This document shows positions 44,092-53,500 of a stretch of 64,000 bases of DNA, piece after piece. Source of the DNA: an uncultured Clostridium sp. (GTDB taxonomy: Bacteria; Bacillota; Clostridia; TANB77; CAG-508). Each line of letters opens with the position of its first letter. Position 1 is the first letter of the stretch. The stretch covers positions 82,169 to 146,168 of the forward strand of contig URWN01000001.1 in assembly GCA_900551615.1 (NCBI GenBank). The letters are read 5' to 3'. Made by a program: the position numbers and the translations under genes. The notes beneath the pieces are model-generated. The model worked only from the letters and a program-made list of their open reading frames with translations, had not been told where the DNA came from and searched no databases.

Positions 44092-44926
44092 TTACATAAC
44101 TACCATTTTTCCATTAGAACCTATACCACCAATGCCTTTTCTACCATCTCTAATTTCTTTTATAACATCTTCAACTGTAACAAATTTGTAGGTTTCAGTA
44201 GTTGCAACCTTCTCAGCAATTATTAAAGGATCTAGAAAATCAATTAAAATTCTAGCAGGAGAAGAAGCAAAATTAGCACCAGCCATCATTATAGCCTCAA
44301 AATAACTTTGGCAGGCACCAGCAAAAATAACAGTGTTAGTATTATTTTCATTATCATATCTTCGGGCTTCTTTAACAGTATTTATAAAGTGCTTAGAATT
44401 ACGATAATTATAAATATCGTTAAAATTCGACCCCCTTTTAATCATACCATCATGCCCGGTAATTATAAGAATATCTGGTCTATATATTTTAAGTAATTTA
44501 TATACAACACGTGGTTGTCTATATTCTGGAATATTTTTTACAATAGCATTTAATCCGAACTTTTTTATAGTAATTATAAGATTTTTGAGAATATCTTTTA
44601 TCACCATCTAAGTGTAATATCTTTCCCGTGATAATTCGTTCCCTTAATTTTGATTCTTCATTTATGAAATTAAATCTATATTCATTACTTTTTTCTATTA
44701 TTCTAGAATAAAATCTTTTTTCTTCATTGTCAAACAAATTTTTAATTGTTTTATTGTCAAGTAATTCTAAGTCTTCTATATTACTGTCAGCCTCAATTCT
44801 TTCAAACAAACCACAAAGTATCGCAATATCTGTATTAGAAGTTTTTACTAATCTTTTTACATAAAATATAATATCTTTTCCATATGATTTTCTTGCTACT
44901 ATGTCTCCTTTTTTTATTTTTTTCAC
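44092..44926 (-). pseudogene. yabG: Sporulation coat-processing protease YabG, frameshifted
   Basis: YabG is a cysteine protease that trims spore coat proteins and, in clostridia, germination proteins. Frame 1 (GTG 44926, SD GAGGTG) reads KKIKKGDIVARKSYGKD to LHLDGDKRYSQKSYNYYKK. Frame 2 continues GLNAIVKNIPEYRQPRVVY, with the probable catalytic His in TGHDGMIKRG and Cys in GACQSYFEAI, to a stop at 44092. Removing one base from the six-A run at 44561-44566 (T-run on the plus strand) restores about 277 residues, the family length. True decay, an assembly indel or a variable homopolymer are all possible. Confidence 0.88.
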
Positions 44927-44986
44927 ATTAATCACCTCATATTTTCAGGCTATTATATTTTATGTCGAAAAAAGAAATTTTGTGTT

Positions 44987-45026
44987 ATGATTTAAAGGAT
45001 CCTGCAACCAGGGTTTGTTAAATCAT
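44987..45026. other. Hairpin in the yabG-rnc divergent gap
   Basis: ATGATTTAA (44987-44995) pairs perfectly with TTAAATCAT (45018-45026). The loop is GC-richer and contains GGATCC. The role is unknown; it could be a small RNA or an operator. Confidence 0.4.
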
Positions 45027-45161
45027 TTACATTAGAATTTGTTAACGTATATAGGAAAAACGAGAAAAATATGAAAACTATAATACTTAGGTATAAAAAC
45101 AATATAATTACTAAACTGTAACAAAAAGCATGATACAAAAATAACATAATACAAAAATAAC

Positions 45162-45189
45162 TTGCAAAATCTGTAAAATAGTATATAAT
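45162..45189 (+). promoter_or_regulatory. Promoter of rnc
   Basis: TTGCAA (45162-45167), a 16-nt spacer and TATAAT (45184-45189). Confidence 0.6.
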
Positions 45190-45209
45190 ATATACGAAAG
45201 GTGATAAAA

Positions 45210-45893
45210 GTGGAAACAAAAAATTTAGAAAAATTAGAAGAAAATATAGGATACAAATTCACAAACAAAAAATTATTACAAAATGCATTAACACACACAT
45301 CATATGCATATGAACATGGGGTGCAAAGCAACGAAAAGCTAGAATTTTTAGGAGACAGTATATTAGAATTTGTATCAAGTGAATATATGTATAACAAATA
45401 CTTAAACTTAAAAGAAGGACAACTAACAAAAGTAAGAGCAACCGTAGTATGTGAAAAGAGCTTATACAAAGTAGCAACAGCACATAATTTTGGAGAATTC
45501 TTATATTTAGGAAAATCTGAAATAAAATCAGGTGGAAGTAAAAGACCAGCAATACTTGCAGACAGTGTAGAAGCAGTAATAGCCGCAATATTTATAGATG
45601 GTGGATTAGAACCAGCCAAAAAATTTATTATAAATAATCTAAAACAAAAAATAGAAATTGCAACAAAACATGTTGGAGAAAAAGATTATAAAACCGTATT
45701 ACAAGAAGAATTACAAAAAAACGGAGATGTAAAGATAGAATATACAATAATAAAAGAATCAGGACCAGATCATAATAAATCATTTGAAGCAGAGGTTGCT
45801 TTAAATGGAAAAATTTTAGCTACAGGAAAAGGAAAAAGCAAAAAGGAAGCAGAAATGCAAGCTGCCAAAAAAGCGTTAGAAAACAAAAACTAA
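45210..45893 (+). CDS. rnc: Ribonuclease III (227 aa)
   Basis: A double-strand RNA endonuclease for rRNA precursor and mRNA processing. The RNase III domain has the signature NEKLEFLGDSILEFV (about residues 38-52) and the second metal-site residues in ADSVEAVIAAIFID. A C-terminal dsRNA-binding domain follows (DYKTVLQEELQKNG, KGKSKKEAEMQAAKKAL). The GTG at 45210 fits AAAGGTG with 6-nt spacing; a GTG at 45201 overlaps the SD. In many Clostridia smc follows; here an Elp3-like radical SAM gene does. Confidence 0.95.
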   Translation: METKNLEKLEENIGYKFTNKKLLQNALTHTSYAYEHGVQSNEKLEFLGDSILEFVSSEYMYNKYLNLKEGQLTKVRATVVCEKSLYKVATAHNFGEFLYLGKSEIKSGGSKRPAILADSVEAVIAAIFIDGGLEPAKKFIINNLKQKIEIATKHVGEKDYKTVLQEELQKNGDVKIEYTIIKESGPDHNKSFEAEVALNGKILATGKGKSKKEAEMQAAKKALENKN

Positions 45894-45915
45894 AAACTCA
45901 AAATTGTAAAAATTA

Positions 45916-45944
45916 GGGATTTGGTGTGGTGGCCCCATAATCCC
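45916..45944. repeat. R2 palindromic repeat
   Basis: GGGATT (45916-45921) pairs with AATCCC (45939-45944) around TGGTGTGGTGGCCCCAT. The same sequence in inverse orientation lies at 50549-50579, and a partial copy (GGATTATGGGGC) near 62601. Confidence 0.75.
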
Positions 45945-45973
45945 GAAAAATTTATAGAAAGAATGGAGAAAGT

Positions 45974-47080
45974 ATGAGTAAAGAGTATGTAATTCCAGTA
46001 TTTGTACCACATTTAGGATGCCCAAACGATTGTATATTTTGCAACCAAAAATCAATAAGTGGTCAAAAAAAGAACCTAACAAAAGAAGAAGCTAAAAAAA
46101 CAATAGACTATTTTTTAGAGAACATAAAAGACAAAGATGCAAAAAAAGAAATAGCTTTTTTTGGAGGTAGCTTTACAGGCATAGATGAAAAGCAACAAGA
46201 AGAATTACTACAAATAGCATATGAATACATAAAAAATGGACAAGTAGATAGTATACGAATATCAACAAGACCAGATTATATAAATAAAGAGATACTAAAA
46301 AGATTAAAAAAATACAAAGTAAAAACAATAGAATTAGGGGTACAATCAGCAAATGACTACATACTAAGTAGAGCAAACAGAGGACATACTTTTAAAGATG
46401 TAGTAAAAGCATCAAAATTAATAAGATGGTATGGATTTAATTTAGGAGATCAAATGATGGTAGGTTTGCCAGAAAGTAACAGAATAGATGAAATAAATAC
46501 AGCAAAAGCATTAATCAAGCTAAAACCTAAAATGATAAGAATATATCCAGTACTAGTAATAAAGGGGACAAAGTTAGAAAAAGAATATAATGATGGAATA
46601 TATGAACCACTTTCAGTTATTCAAGCAGTAGAAACTTGCAAACAATTAATAAGAATGTTCAATGATAAAAAAATAGATGTAATAAGAGTAGGACTTCAAA
46701 ATACAGAAGAAATTTGTGAGCCAGGAAGTAATCAAAGTGAAGTTGTAGCAGGCCCATTTCACCCAGCATTTAGACAATTAGTTGAATCTGGATTATGGTA
46801 TGATGCAATTGTTGAAAAAATTAAAAAATTAAATGTAAAAGTAAAAGAAGTCGAAGTTACAGTAAATCCAATTGATGCAAATAATGTAATTGGACATAAA
46901 AGAGAAAATGTGAAAAAATTACAAGAATTATATGAAGTAGATTTAAAAGTTAAACAAGATGAAAGCATTAAACAAGGAAAATTAAAAGTAGAAATAACAA
47001 AGACTTATAACGATTTCCTAGATGAGAACGAAACAATGCAAAATGCAAAGAAAGTAAATAAAACGGTAACAAAAAAATAA
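45974..47080 (+). CDS. Elp3-like radical SAM protein (368 aa)
   Basis: A COG1243-type radical SAM enzyme. The [4Fe-4S]/SAM cysteines are C16, C20 and C23 in GCPNDCIFC. The SAM-binding FFGGSFTGI and the substrate-side QMMVGLPES follow. The acetyltransferase domain of true Elp3 is missing at this length, so it is probably another tRNA- or protein-modifying radical enzyme. It sits directly after rnc, a common clostridial arrangement. The Lys-rich C-terminal tail is of low complexity. Confidence 0.88.
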   Translation: MSKEYVIPVFVPHLGCPNDCIFCNQKSISGQKKNLTKEEAKKTIDYFLENIKDKDAKKEIAFFGGSFTGIDEKQQEELLQIAYEYIKNGQVDSIRISTRPDYINKEILKRLKKYKVKTIELGVQSANDYILSRANRGHTFKDVVKASKLIRWYGFNLGDQMMVGLPESNRIDEINTAKALIKLKPKMIRIYPVLVIKGTKLEKEYNDGIYEPLSVIQAVETCKQLIRMFNDKKIDVIRVGLQNTEEICEPGSNQSEVVAGPFHPAFRQLVESGLWYDAIVEKIKKLNVKVKEVEVTVNPIDANNVIGHKRENVKKLQELYEVDLKVKQDESIKQGKLKVEITKTYNDFLDENETMQNAKKVNKTVTKK

Positions 47081-47115
47081 ATATAAAGCAAAATCAAAAA
47101 ATGATTATTGCATAA

Positions 47116-47157
47116 AATCACCTAAAATTACCATAATAGTAATAAAGGTGATTCTTT
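47116..47157 (+). other. Hairpin whose 3' arm holds the SD of the YitT gene
   Basis: AATCACCT (47116-47123) pairs with AGGTGATT (47146-47153), followed by CTTTTAT. The AAAGGTG is the SD for ATG 47159, so structure and initiation compete. Confidence 0.6.
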
Positions 47158-47158
47158 T

Positions 47159-48010
47159 ATGGAAATAAGTAAAAAAAATATAAAACAATTTACAATAGAA
47201 ATATTAGAAACAATAGTTGGTGCAATAATTATGGCAATAGCAACTTCATTATTTTTATTACCAAATCAACTATCATCAGGAGGATTTGCCGGAATTGCAA
47301 CAATTTTATATTATTTTCTAAACATACCAATGGGAACAACAATACTTGCAATAAATGTCCCATTATTCATATTTTCAGCATATAAATTAGGAAAAGGGTT
47401 TGTAATAAGATCATTTATAGGAACAGTAACATTTTCATTTGCTATAGATATTTTAGACAAATTAACACCACTAACGCAAGATAGATTTTTAGCATGTATT
47501 TATGGGGGAATTATAATAGGTTTAGGAACAGCAATAATCTTAAAAGCAAATTCATCAACAGGTGGCTCAGACTTAATAAGTATGCTTGTGAAACAATATA
47601 ATGCAGAAATAAGAACAGGAAATGTGATAATAATTGTAGATATAATAATTGTAGGACTAAACATTTTATTCTTTAAAGAGATAGAAATAGGACTATATTC
47701 AGCAATTGCAATATATCTAATGGGAAAAATGATAGATATTATTTTTGAAGGAATTTACTTTACAAAACTAGTTATTATTATTTCAGACAGAAATGAAGAA
47801 ATTGCAGAAGTAATAGGAGAAAAAATAGGAAAAGGAACAACAGGACTTTATGGAAAAGGAATGTATAAAGACGAACAAAAACTAGTACTTTTATGTGCTG
47901 CTTCAAGAGGAGACGTTTCAAAAGTAAAACAAACAGCAAAAAAAATAGACCCACAAAGTTTTATTATAATTGCAAACGCAAGAGAAGTAGTAGGTCTAGG
48001 TTTTAAATAA
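47159..48010 (+). CDS. YitT-family membrane protein (283 aa)
   Basis: Five to six membrane helices in the first 180 residues (LETIVGAIIMAIATSLFLLP, GIATILYYFLNIPMG and FGIIIGLGTAII-like segments), followed by a cytosolic DUF2179 domain (VIIISDRNEEIAEVIGEKIG, GTTGLYGKGMY). Family proteins are proposed transporters, with no firm substrate. The NQLSSGGFAGIATIL motif near residue 40 is typical. The SD is embedded in a hairpin. The next gene is convergent. Confidence 0.92.
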   Translation: MEISKKNIKQFTIEILETIVGAIIMAIATSLFLLPNQLSSGGFAGIATILYYFLNIPMGTTILAINVPLFIFSAYKLGKGFVIRSFIGTVTFSFAIDILDKLTPLTQDRFLACIYGGIIIGLGTAIILKANSSTGGSDLISMLVKQYNAEIRTGNVIIIVDIIIVGLNILFFKEIEIGLYSAIAIYLMGKMIDIIFEGIYFTKLVIIISDRNEEIAEVIGEKIGKGTTGLYGKGMYKDEQKLVLLCAASRGDVSKVKQTAKKIDPQSFIIIANAREVVGLGFK

Positions 48011-48016
48011 TATATC

Positions 48017-49564
48017 TTATAATTCCTCTCCATCAAATTCTTCTAAAGGCTCATTATTCTTATCAGCATTTTGAAGATTTAGTTGATAAAAATTATCAAT
48101 TAAAGAATTTATAATCTTCTTTGAAAATTGTATTTTTGAATCATCATTATATATTCCTAAATGTTTTGCTTGTACTTTAAAATAATTTACAGCAGAAGAT
48201 AAAGAAACATCTAATAATTTTAATGCATCAGGAGAAATGAAATAATCTGTTGTATCTTTTATTTCTGATTTTTTTTCTTCACATATTCTATTTAAATCAG
48301 AATAAATGTGGTCATAGTCTAAAGTACTAGGACAATTTTCAATTGCTCCAAACAATGCAATATTATTTGGATTAGAATTTACTTTATTTAAAATTTCATT
48401 TACCTTTTCAGGGGTTAAAATATTATTATAATCATTTTTTACAATTATTTCAAAAGTTCCTCCACCTGAATGGATAGGAAAAGTCCTAATATTACTTTCT
48501 TTTGGAATAACTTCATTTAAATTGTTAATTAAGCTGTCAAAAGTAGACTTGATTTTTAAGTCTGTACTAGAATGAGATGATATTGAATTCAATATTTTTA
48601 TTCCTAAAGATTCAGCTAAAATAACTTTAAAAGGAGCCTCTTCCTCTGCAAAACGAGGAAGTATATAGTGGTCTCTATATACATTATTATGCGCACCTGT
48701 AATAGAATCTGTAGATAATATATCTCTGATATTGTTTAAATCAGGAATAGAAATAGAATCTAATTCATCATAATCAATTTCTTTATTAGTTATTAAATTA
48801 TAGACTTTAGATGCAACATCAGGAGCTATTTTGCCGTTATCATCATGAATAGATTTTTCATCTGTATTGTTTAGTGGAATATTATCAGTATTTAACAAAT
48901 TAGACACCGTATTTATAACAGGATAAGATAAATTTTTTAAGTCATCCTGATCAAAAACACGTTTTGATGAAAAACGAAAATTATTAATATATGTGCTAAT
49001 TGTAGAATTAATAAAAGTATCCAATTTTCTATTATATTCATCTATATCTTTAACATTTTCATTAATATTTAAAAGAGAATGTTTTTTTAAATTAACCTTA
49101 TTTTCAACATAAGCATACATATCATGTATATTATCAAATTCTGATGAATCACAAGCACCAAAAGTAATATCAAGCCCCTCTACTTTTTTATTAGAAGAAA
49201 GAGATTTATGTATTTGTTTAGTAAGGACTCTTGTATCTTTTGTAGATAATCCTGGAAGAACAAAACAAAATTCATCTCCACCTAATCTTGCAGAAGTTAC
49301 GTTTTTTGGTAAATAATTCAATATAGTTTTTAATAATTCTTCAATAGCCAAGTCAGCTTTTTTAAATCCTATTTTATCATTTAATTTCCTTAAACCATCA
49401 ATATCACCATATAATAATGCGTAATTATCAACATTTTTACAAGAACTTAAGAATAAATCGTAGAAAAATGTGTTAGATAAAATACCTAGGTCTGGATAAT
49501 CAGGCATAGAAAAGTTTCTTATATAATTAAGTAAATTTAGTTTTGTTGCCAATTTAGCATTCAT
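48017..49564 (-). CDS. Diguanylate cyclase-like protein with tandem GGDEF domains (515 aa)
   Basis: The first GGDEF domain (about residues 40-165) is intact at its active site (YGDIDGLRKLNDKIG and SARLGGDEFCFVLPG), so c-di-GMP synthesis is likely. A middle helical region follows. A second GGDEF-like domain (about 290-440) begins DSITGAHNNVYRDHYILPRF, and its signature has become SGGGTFEIIV, so it is probably a non-catalytic or regulatory copy. No membrane helix is seen. SD AGGAG. The gene is alone and convergent to yitT. No EAL or PilZ protein is in the window. Confidence 0.85.
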   Translation of the reverse strand: MNAKLATKLNLLNYIRNFSMPDYPDLGILSNTFFYDLFLSSCKNVDNYALLYGDIDGLRKLNDKIGFKKADLAIEELLKTILNYLPKNVTSARLGGDEFCFVLPGLSTKDTRVLTKQIHKSLSSNKKVEGLDITFGACDSSEFDNIHDMYAYVENKVNLKKHSLLNINENVKDIDEYNRKLDTFINSTISTYINNFRFSSKRVFDQDDLKNLSYPVINTVSNLLNTDNIPLNNTDEKSIHDDNGKIAPDVASKVYNLITNKEIDYDELDSISIPDLNNIRDILSTDSITGAHNNVYRDHYILPRFAEEEAPFKVILAESLGIKILNSISSHSSTDLKIKSTFDSLINNLNEVIPKESNIRTFPIHSGGGTFEIIVKNDYNNILTPEKVNEILNKVNSNPNNIALFGAIENCPSTLDYDHIYSDLNRICEEKKSEIKDTTDYFISPDALKLLDVSLSSAVNYFKVQAKHLGIYNDDSKIQFSKKIINSLIDNFYQLNLQNADKNNEPLEEFDGEEL

Positions 49565-49635
49565 TTCTTAAACTCCTAACATATTATAATATATTCTAAT
49601 ATAGCACTAAATAGAACTAATATCAAGAGAAAATA

Positions 49636-49664
49636 TTGAATAATTACAATAAAAATGATAAAAT
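49636..49664 (+). promoter_or_regulatory. Promoter of ogg
   Basis: TTGAAT (49636-49641), a 17-nt spacer and TAAAAT (49659-49664). The TTG of the -35 box is also an in-frame start-like codon, but the promoter reading is more likely. Confidence 0.6.
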
Positions 49665-49680
49665 AATTTTGGTGAGAATA

Positions 49681-50547
49681 GTGAAAAAACAGAAATGTAT
49701 AATAGAAAATCAAAATTCATTTGAGTTAAAAGACATATTTGAATGTGGACAATGCTTCAGATGGAATGAACAAGAAGATGGCAGTTACACAGGTATCATA
49801 AAAGATGGAATAATAAACGTAAAAAAGGAAAATGAAGATATAATATTTACAGGAATTTGCGATAGAGATATACAAGAAATTGTTTATGAATATTTCGATT
49901 TAAATAGAGATTATGAACAAATAAAAAAACAACTATCAAATGTAGATGAATACTTAAAAACAAGTGTTGAATACGGAAAAGGAATAAGAATACTAAATCA
50001 AGATTTGTGGGAAACAATAATTTCTTTTATAATATCAGCAAACAACAATATCCCAAGAATAAAAGGAATAATAGAAAGATTATCAAAAAAATACGGAAAT
50101 GAAATAGAATGGAAAGGACAAAAATATTACACATTTCCAAGTTGTGAACAATTAAAAGACGTAACAGTTCAAGATTACAGAAATCTAGGACTAGGATTTA
50201 GAGATATCCGATTATATGAAACAACACAAATGATATTAAATAAAGAAGTAGATTTAGAAAAGTTAAGAAATAACCAAAATACTCAAGAAGTTAGAAATGA
50301 ATTATTAAAACTTTCAGGAGTAGGACCCAAAGTTGCAGATTGTATATTATTGTTTTCAAATTTAAAGAGATTTGATGTATTTCCAATAGATGTATGGGTA
50401 AGAAGAGTTATGAATGATTTATACATAAAAGAAGTAGATGAAACAAAAGTAAGTAAAACAAAAATAGAAAAATTGGCAGAAGAAAAATTTGGAAACTTAA
50501 AAGGACTTGCACAACAATATTTATTTTATTGGAGAAGAGAAAATTAA
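49681..50547 (+). CDS. ogg: 8-oxoguanine DNA glycosylase/AP lyase (288 aa)
   Basis: Removes oxidised guanine from DNA. An N-terminal TBP-like OGG domain (FECGQCFRWNEQEDGSY) precedes the HhH-GPD domain, with catalytic K217 in SGVGPKVADC and D237 in FPIDVWVRR. The start is GTG 49681 with GGTGAG 5 nt upstream; the frame reaches back to a TTG at 49636 that is part of the promoter. An R2 palindrome begins one base after the stop. Eukaryote-like OGG1 family proteins are common in Clostridia. Confidence 0.92.
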   Translation: MKKQKCIIENQNSFELKDIFECGQCFRWNEQEDGSYTGIIKDGIINVKKENEDIIFTGICDRDIQEIVYEYFDLNRDYEQIKKQLSNVDEYLKTSVEYGKGIRILNQDLWETIISFIISANNNIPRIKGIIERLSKKYGNEIEWKGQKYYTFPSCEQLKDVTVQDYRNLGLGFRDIRLYETTQMILNKEVDLEKLRNNQNTQEVRNELLKLSGVGPKVADCILLFSNLKRFDVFPIDVWVRRVMNDLYIKEVDETKVSKTKIEKLAEEKFGNLKGLAQQYLFYWRREN

Positions 50548-50548
50548 G

Positions 50549-50579
50549 CGGGATTACGGGGCCACCACACAAAATCACG
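50549..50579. repeat. R2 palindromic repeat, inverted relative to 45916
   Basis: CGGGATTACGGGGCCACCAC, then ACAAAATCACG. Its reverse complement matches the copy at 45916-45944 at most positions. It starts one base after the ogg stop codon. Confidence 0.75.
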
Positions 50580-50592
50580 AAAAGGAGAAAAT

Positions 50593-53500
50593 ATGAGTTT
50601 ACGTATAATATATGGAAAATCAGGTAGTGGAAAAAGTAAATTTTGCTTTGACGAAATAGCAAAATTAGTAAAAACAGAAAAGAAAATTTATATAATAACA
50701 CCAGAACAGTTTTCATTTACAGCAGAAAAAAAGTTAATGGATGCAATTGATACAAGGGCTATAATAAATGCAGAAGTAATAACAATTTCAAGAATGGCAC
50801 ATAGAGTTTTGCAAGAACTAGGCGGAAATACAAAAACACAGCTAACAAAATGTGGAAAGTCTATGCTTATTTATTCAATACTAAATGAAAATAAAAACAA
50901 CCTAAAATTTTTAAGTAAATCAGACGAAAATATTGATTTATCAATGACTGCAATTACAGAATTTAAAAAACACGGTGTATTACCACAAGATTTAAAACAA
51001 GAAATTGAGAATACAAATGACAAATATCTAAAAACAAAATTAAACGATATGTTCTTAATTTACAGTAACTTTGAACAAAAATTGCAAGGCGAATATATTG
51101 AAGACACAGACTTATTAACCATATTAAGTAATATTATTGAAGATTCTGATATTGTTAGAGATAGCTTAATTTATATAGACGAATTTTCTGGTTTTACATA
51201 TCAAGAATATGAAGTTTTAAAAAAATTTATAAAATTAGCAAAACAAGTAACAATAACTGTATGCACAGATAGCTTAGAACCAAGCCTAAAACCAGATACA
51301 GATATTTTTTATCCAAATAAAGTTACAGTTTCTAAGATAATGAATTTAGTAAAAGAAGAAAATTTAAAATTAGAAAAGCCTGTTTATTTAGATGAAACAC
51401 CTCGTTTTAAAACAGAAGAATTAAAATATTTAGAAAAAAATATTTTTAATAACAGAGCAAAAAAATATGATAAAAAAGTAGAAAATATCAAATTATTTTT
51501 AGCTAAAAATCAATATTCAGAAATTGAAAATGTTGCAAAACAAATAACAAAATTAGTAAAAAATCAAGGACTAAAATATAGAGATATTTCAGTAATTACA
51601 AGAAATATTGATACATATTCAAGTTTAATAAGGAGTATTTTTGCACAATATGATATTCCTGTTTTTATAGATGAAAAAAGAGATTTAAACCAAAATATAA
51701 TTGTTCAATATTTACTTTCAATATTCGAAATATTCAGTAATAATTTTTCAAAAGAAGCGGTTTTTAATTATTTAAAAATAGGATTTTCAGATTTAGAAAA
51801 TGACGATATTTTTAAATTAGAAAATTACTGTACAAAATGGGGAATAAAGCACAATAAGTGGAAAAACGATTTTACATATGGCATAAATGATGAAAACAAA
51901 GAAGAAATAGAATATCTAAACAAATTAAGAAAACAAATAATAGAGCCATTATTAAACTTAAAAAATAAATTTGGAACAGTAAAAGAAACAAGCAAAGCAG
52001 TATATGAATTTATGCAAGAACAGCAAATAGAAGAGAAAATCAACACAAAAATAAATGAATTACAAGAAATAGGACAAATTGATTTAGCAAATGAATATAT
52101 AGCAAGCTACAAAATAATTTTAGATATATTTGATGAAATGGTTTTAATATTTGGAGACGAAAAATTAAGTATTGCCAAATATATGCAAATACTAAAAACA
52201 GGCCTAAAAAATAGTGAACTAGGAAAAATACCAGGAACACAAGACCAAGTAATTGTAGGTGATGTAGAAAGGTCAAGAAGTCACAAAGTAGATACAATTT
52301 TTATAATAGGATTAAATGATGGAAGCTTTCCAAGTATTAATAGGGCAGAAGGTTTTTTCGGAGACAAAGACAGAGAAATTTTAAAACAAGATGGAATAGA
52401 ACTTGCAAACGGAACAATAGAAAATTTATATGAAGAAAACTTCAATATATATAAAGCATTTACAACAGCAGAAAAGCAACTATATTTATCATATGCATCA
52501 TCAGAAACAGAAGGAAAATCATTAAGGCCATCAATGATGATAAACAAAATAAAAAAATTATTTCCAGAATTAAAAGAAGAAAGTGATATAATCAACAAAA
52601 ACTACGAAATAACAAACAAAAACATGACATATCAAGAACTTTTAGAAAACATAGCAGAACTAAAAAATGGAAACAAGATAGATGATATATGGTACATAAT
52701 TTATGAATACTATAAAAACCAAAATGAGTGGTATTCAAAGGTACAACAGGATTTACAAGGAATAGACTACACAAACATTCCAGAAAATATAAATAAAGAA
52801 ACAATACAAAAACTATATGGAAACACATTAAATGCAAGTGTATCAAAATTAGAAAAATTTGCACAATGTCCATTTTCATATTATTTACAATATGGATTAA
52901 GACTAAAAGAAAAGGAAGAATTAAAAATTCAAAATTTTGACACAGGTTCATTTATGCATGAAACAATAGATGAATTTTTCAAAAAAGTAAAAAATGAAAA
53001 TATCAGCTTGCCAGAACTGGTAACAGATGAAGAAAAAATACAAAGTCTAGTAGATACAGTAGTTGAAGAAAAACTAGATATGGGCAAAAAATATACATTT
53101 GTAGCAACACCAAAATACAAAGTTTTAGTAAAAAGATTAAAAAGAATAGTTGCAAAAGCACTAAAATACATAATTGAAGGACTTGTATATAGTGAATTTA
53201 ATATAGAAGGAACAGAAATTGAATTTGGTAAAAAAGGAAAATACAAACCAATTTTAATAAAATTAGATGATGGCAAAAAAGTTGAAATTACAGGAAAAAT
53301 TGACAGAATAGACACAGCAAATTCAGAAGACGGAAAATACCTAAGGATTATAGATTACAAATCATCAGCAAAAAATATAGACTTAAATGAAGTATATGCA
53401 GGATTACAAATTCAGTTATTAACATATATGGATGCAGTGTGCAAAGAAGAAGACTTAATGCCAGCAGGAGTTTTATATTTCAGTTTGTTAGAACAAATGA

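Noticed and set aside
44556..44570. Programmed -1 frameshift site in yabG (A-AAA-AAG)
   Set aside because: The heptamer is not in the required register. The change needed is +1 or loss of one base, so decay, slippage or sequence error fits better.
49636..49680. Extended N-terminus of ogg from a TTG at 49636
   Set aside because: That TTG is part of a well-formed -35 box with a TAAAAT 17 nt downstream, and GTG 49681 has a properly spaced SD.
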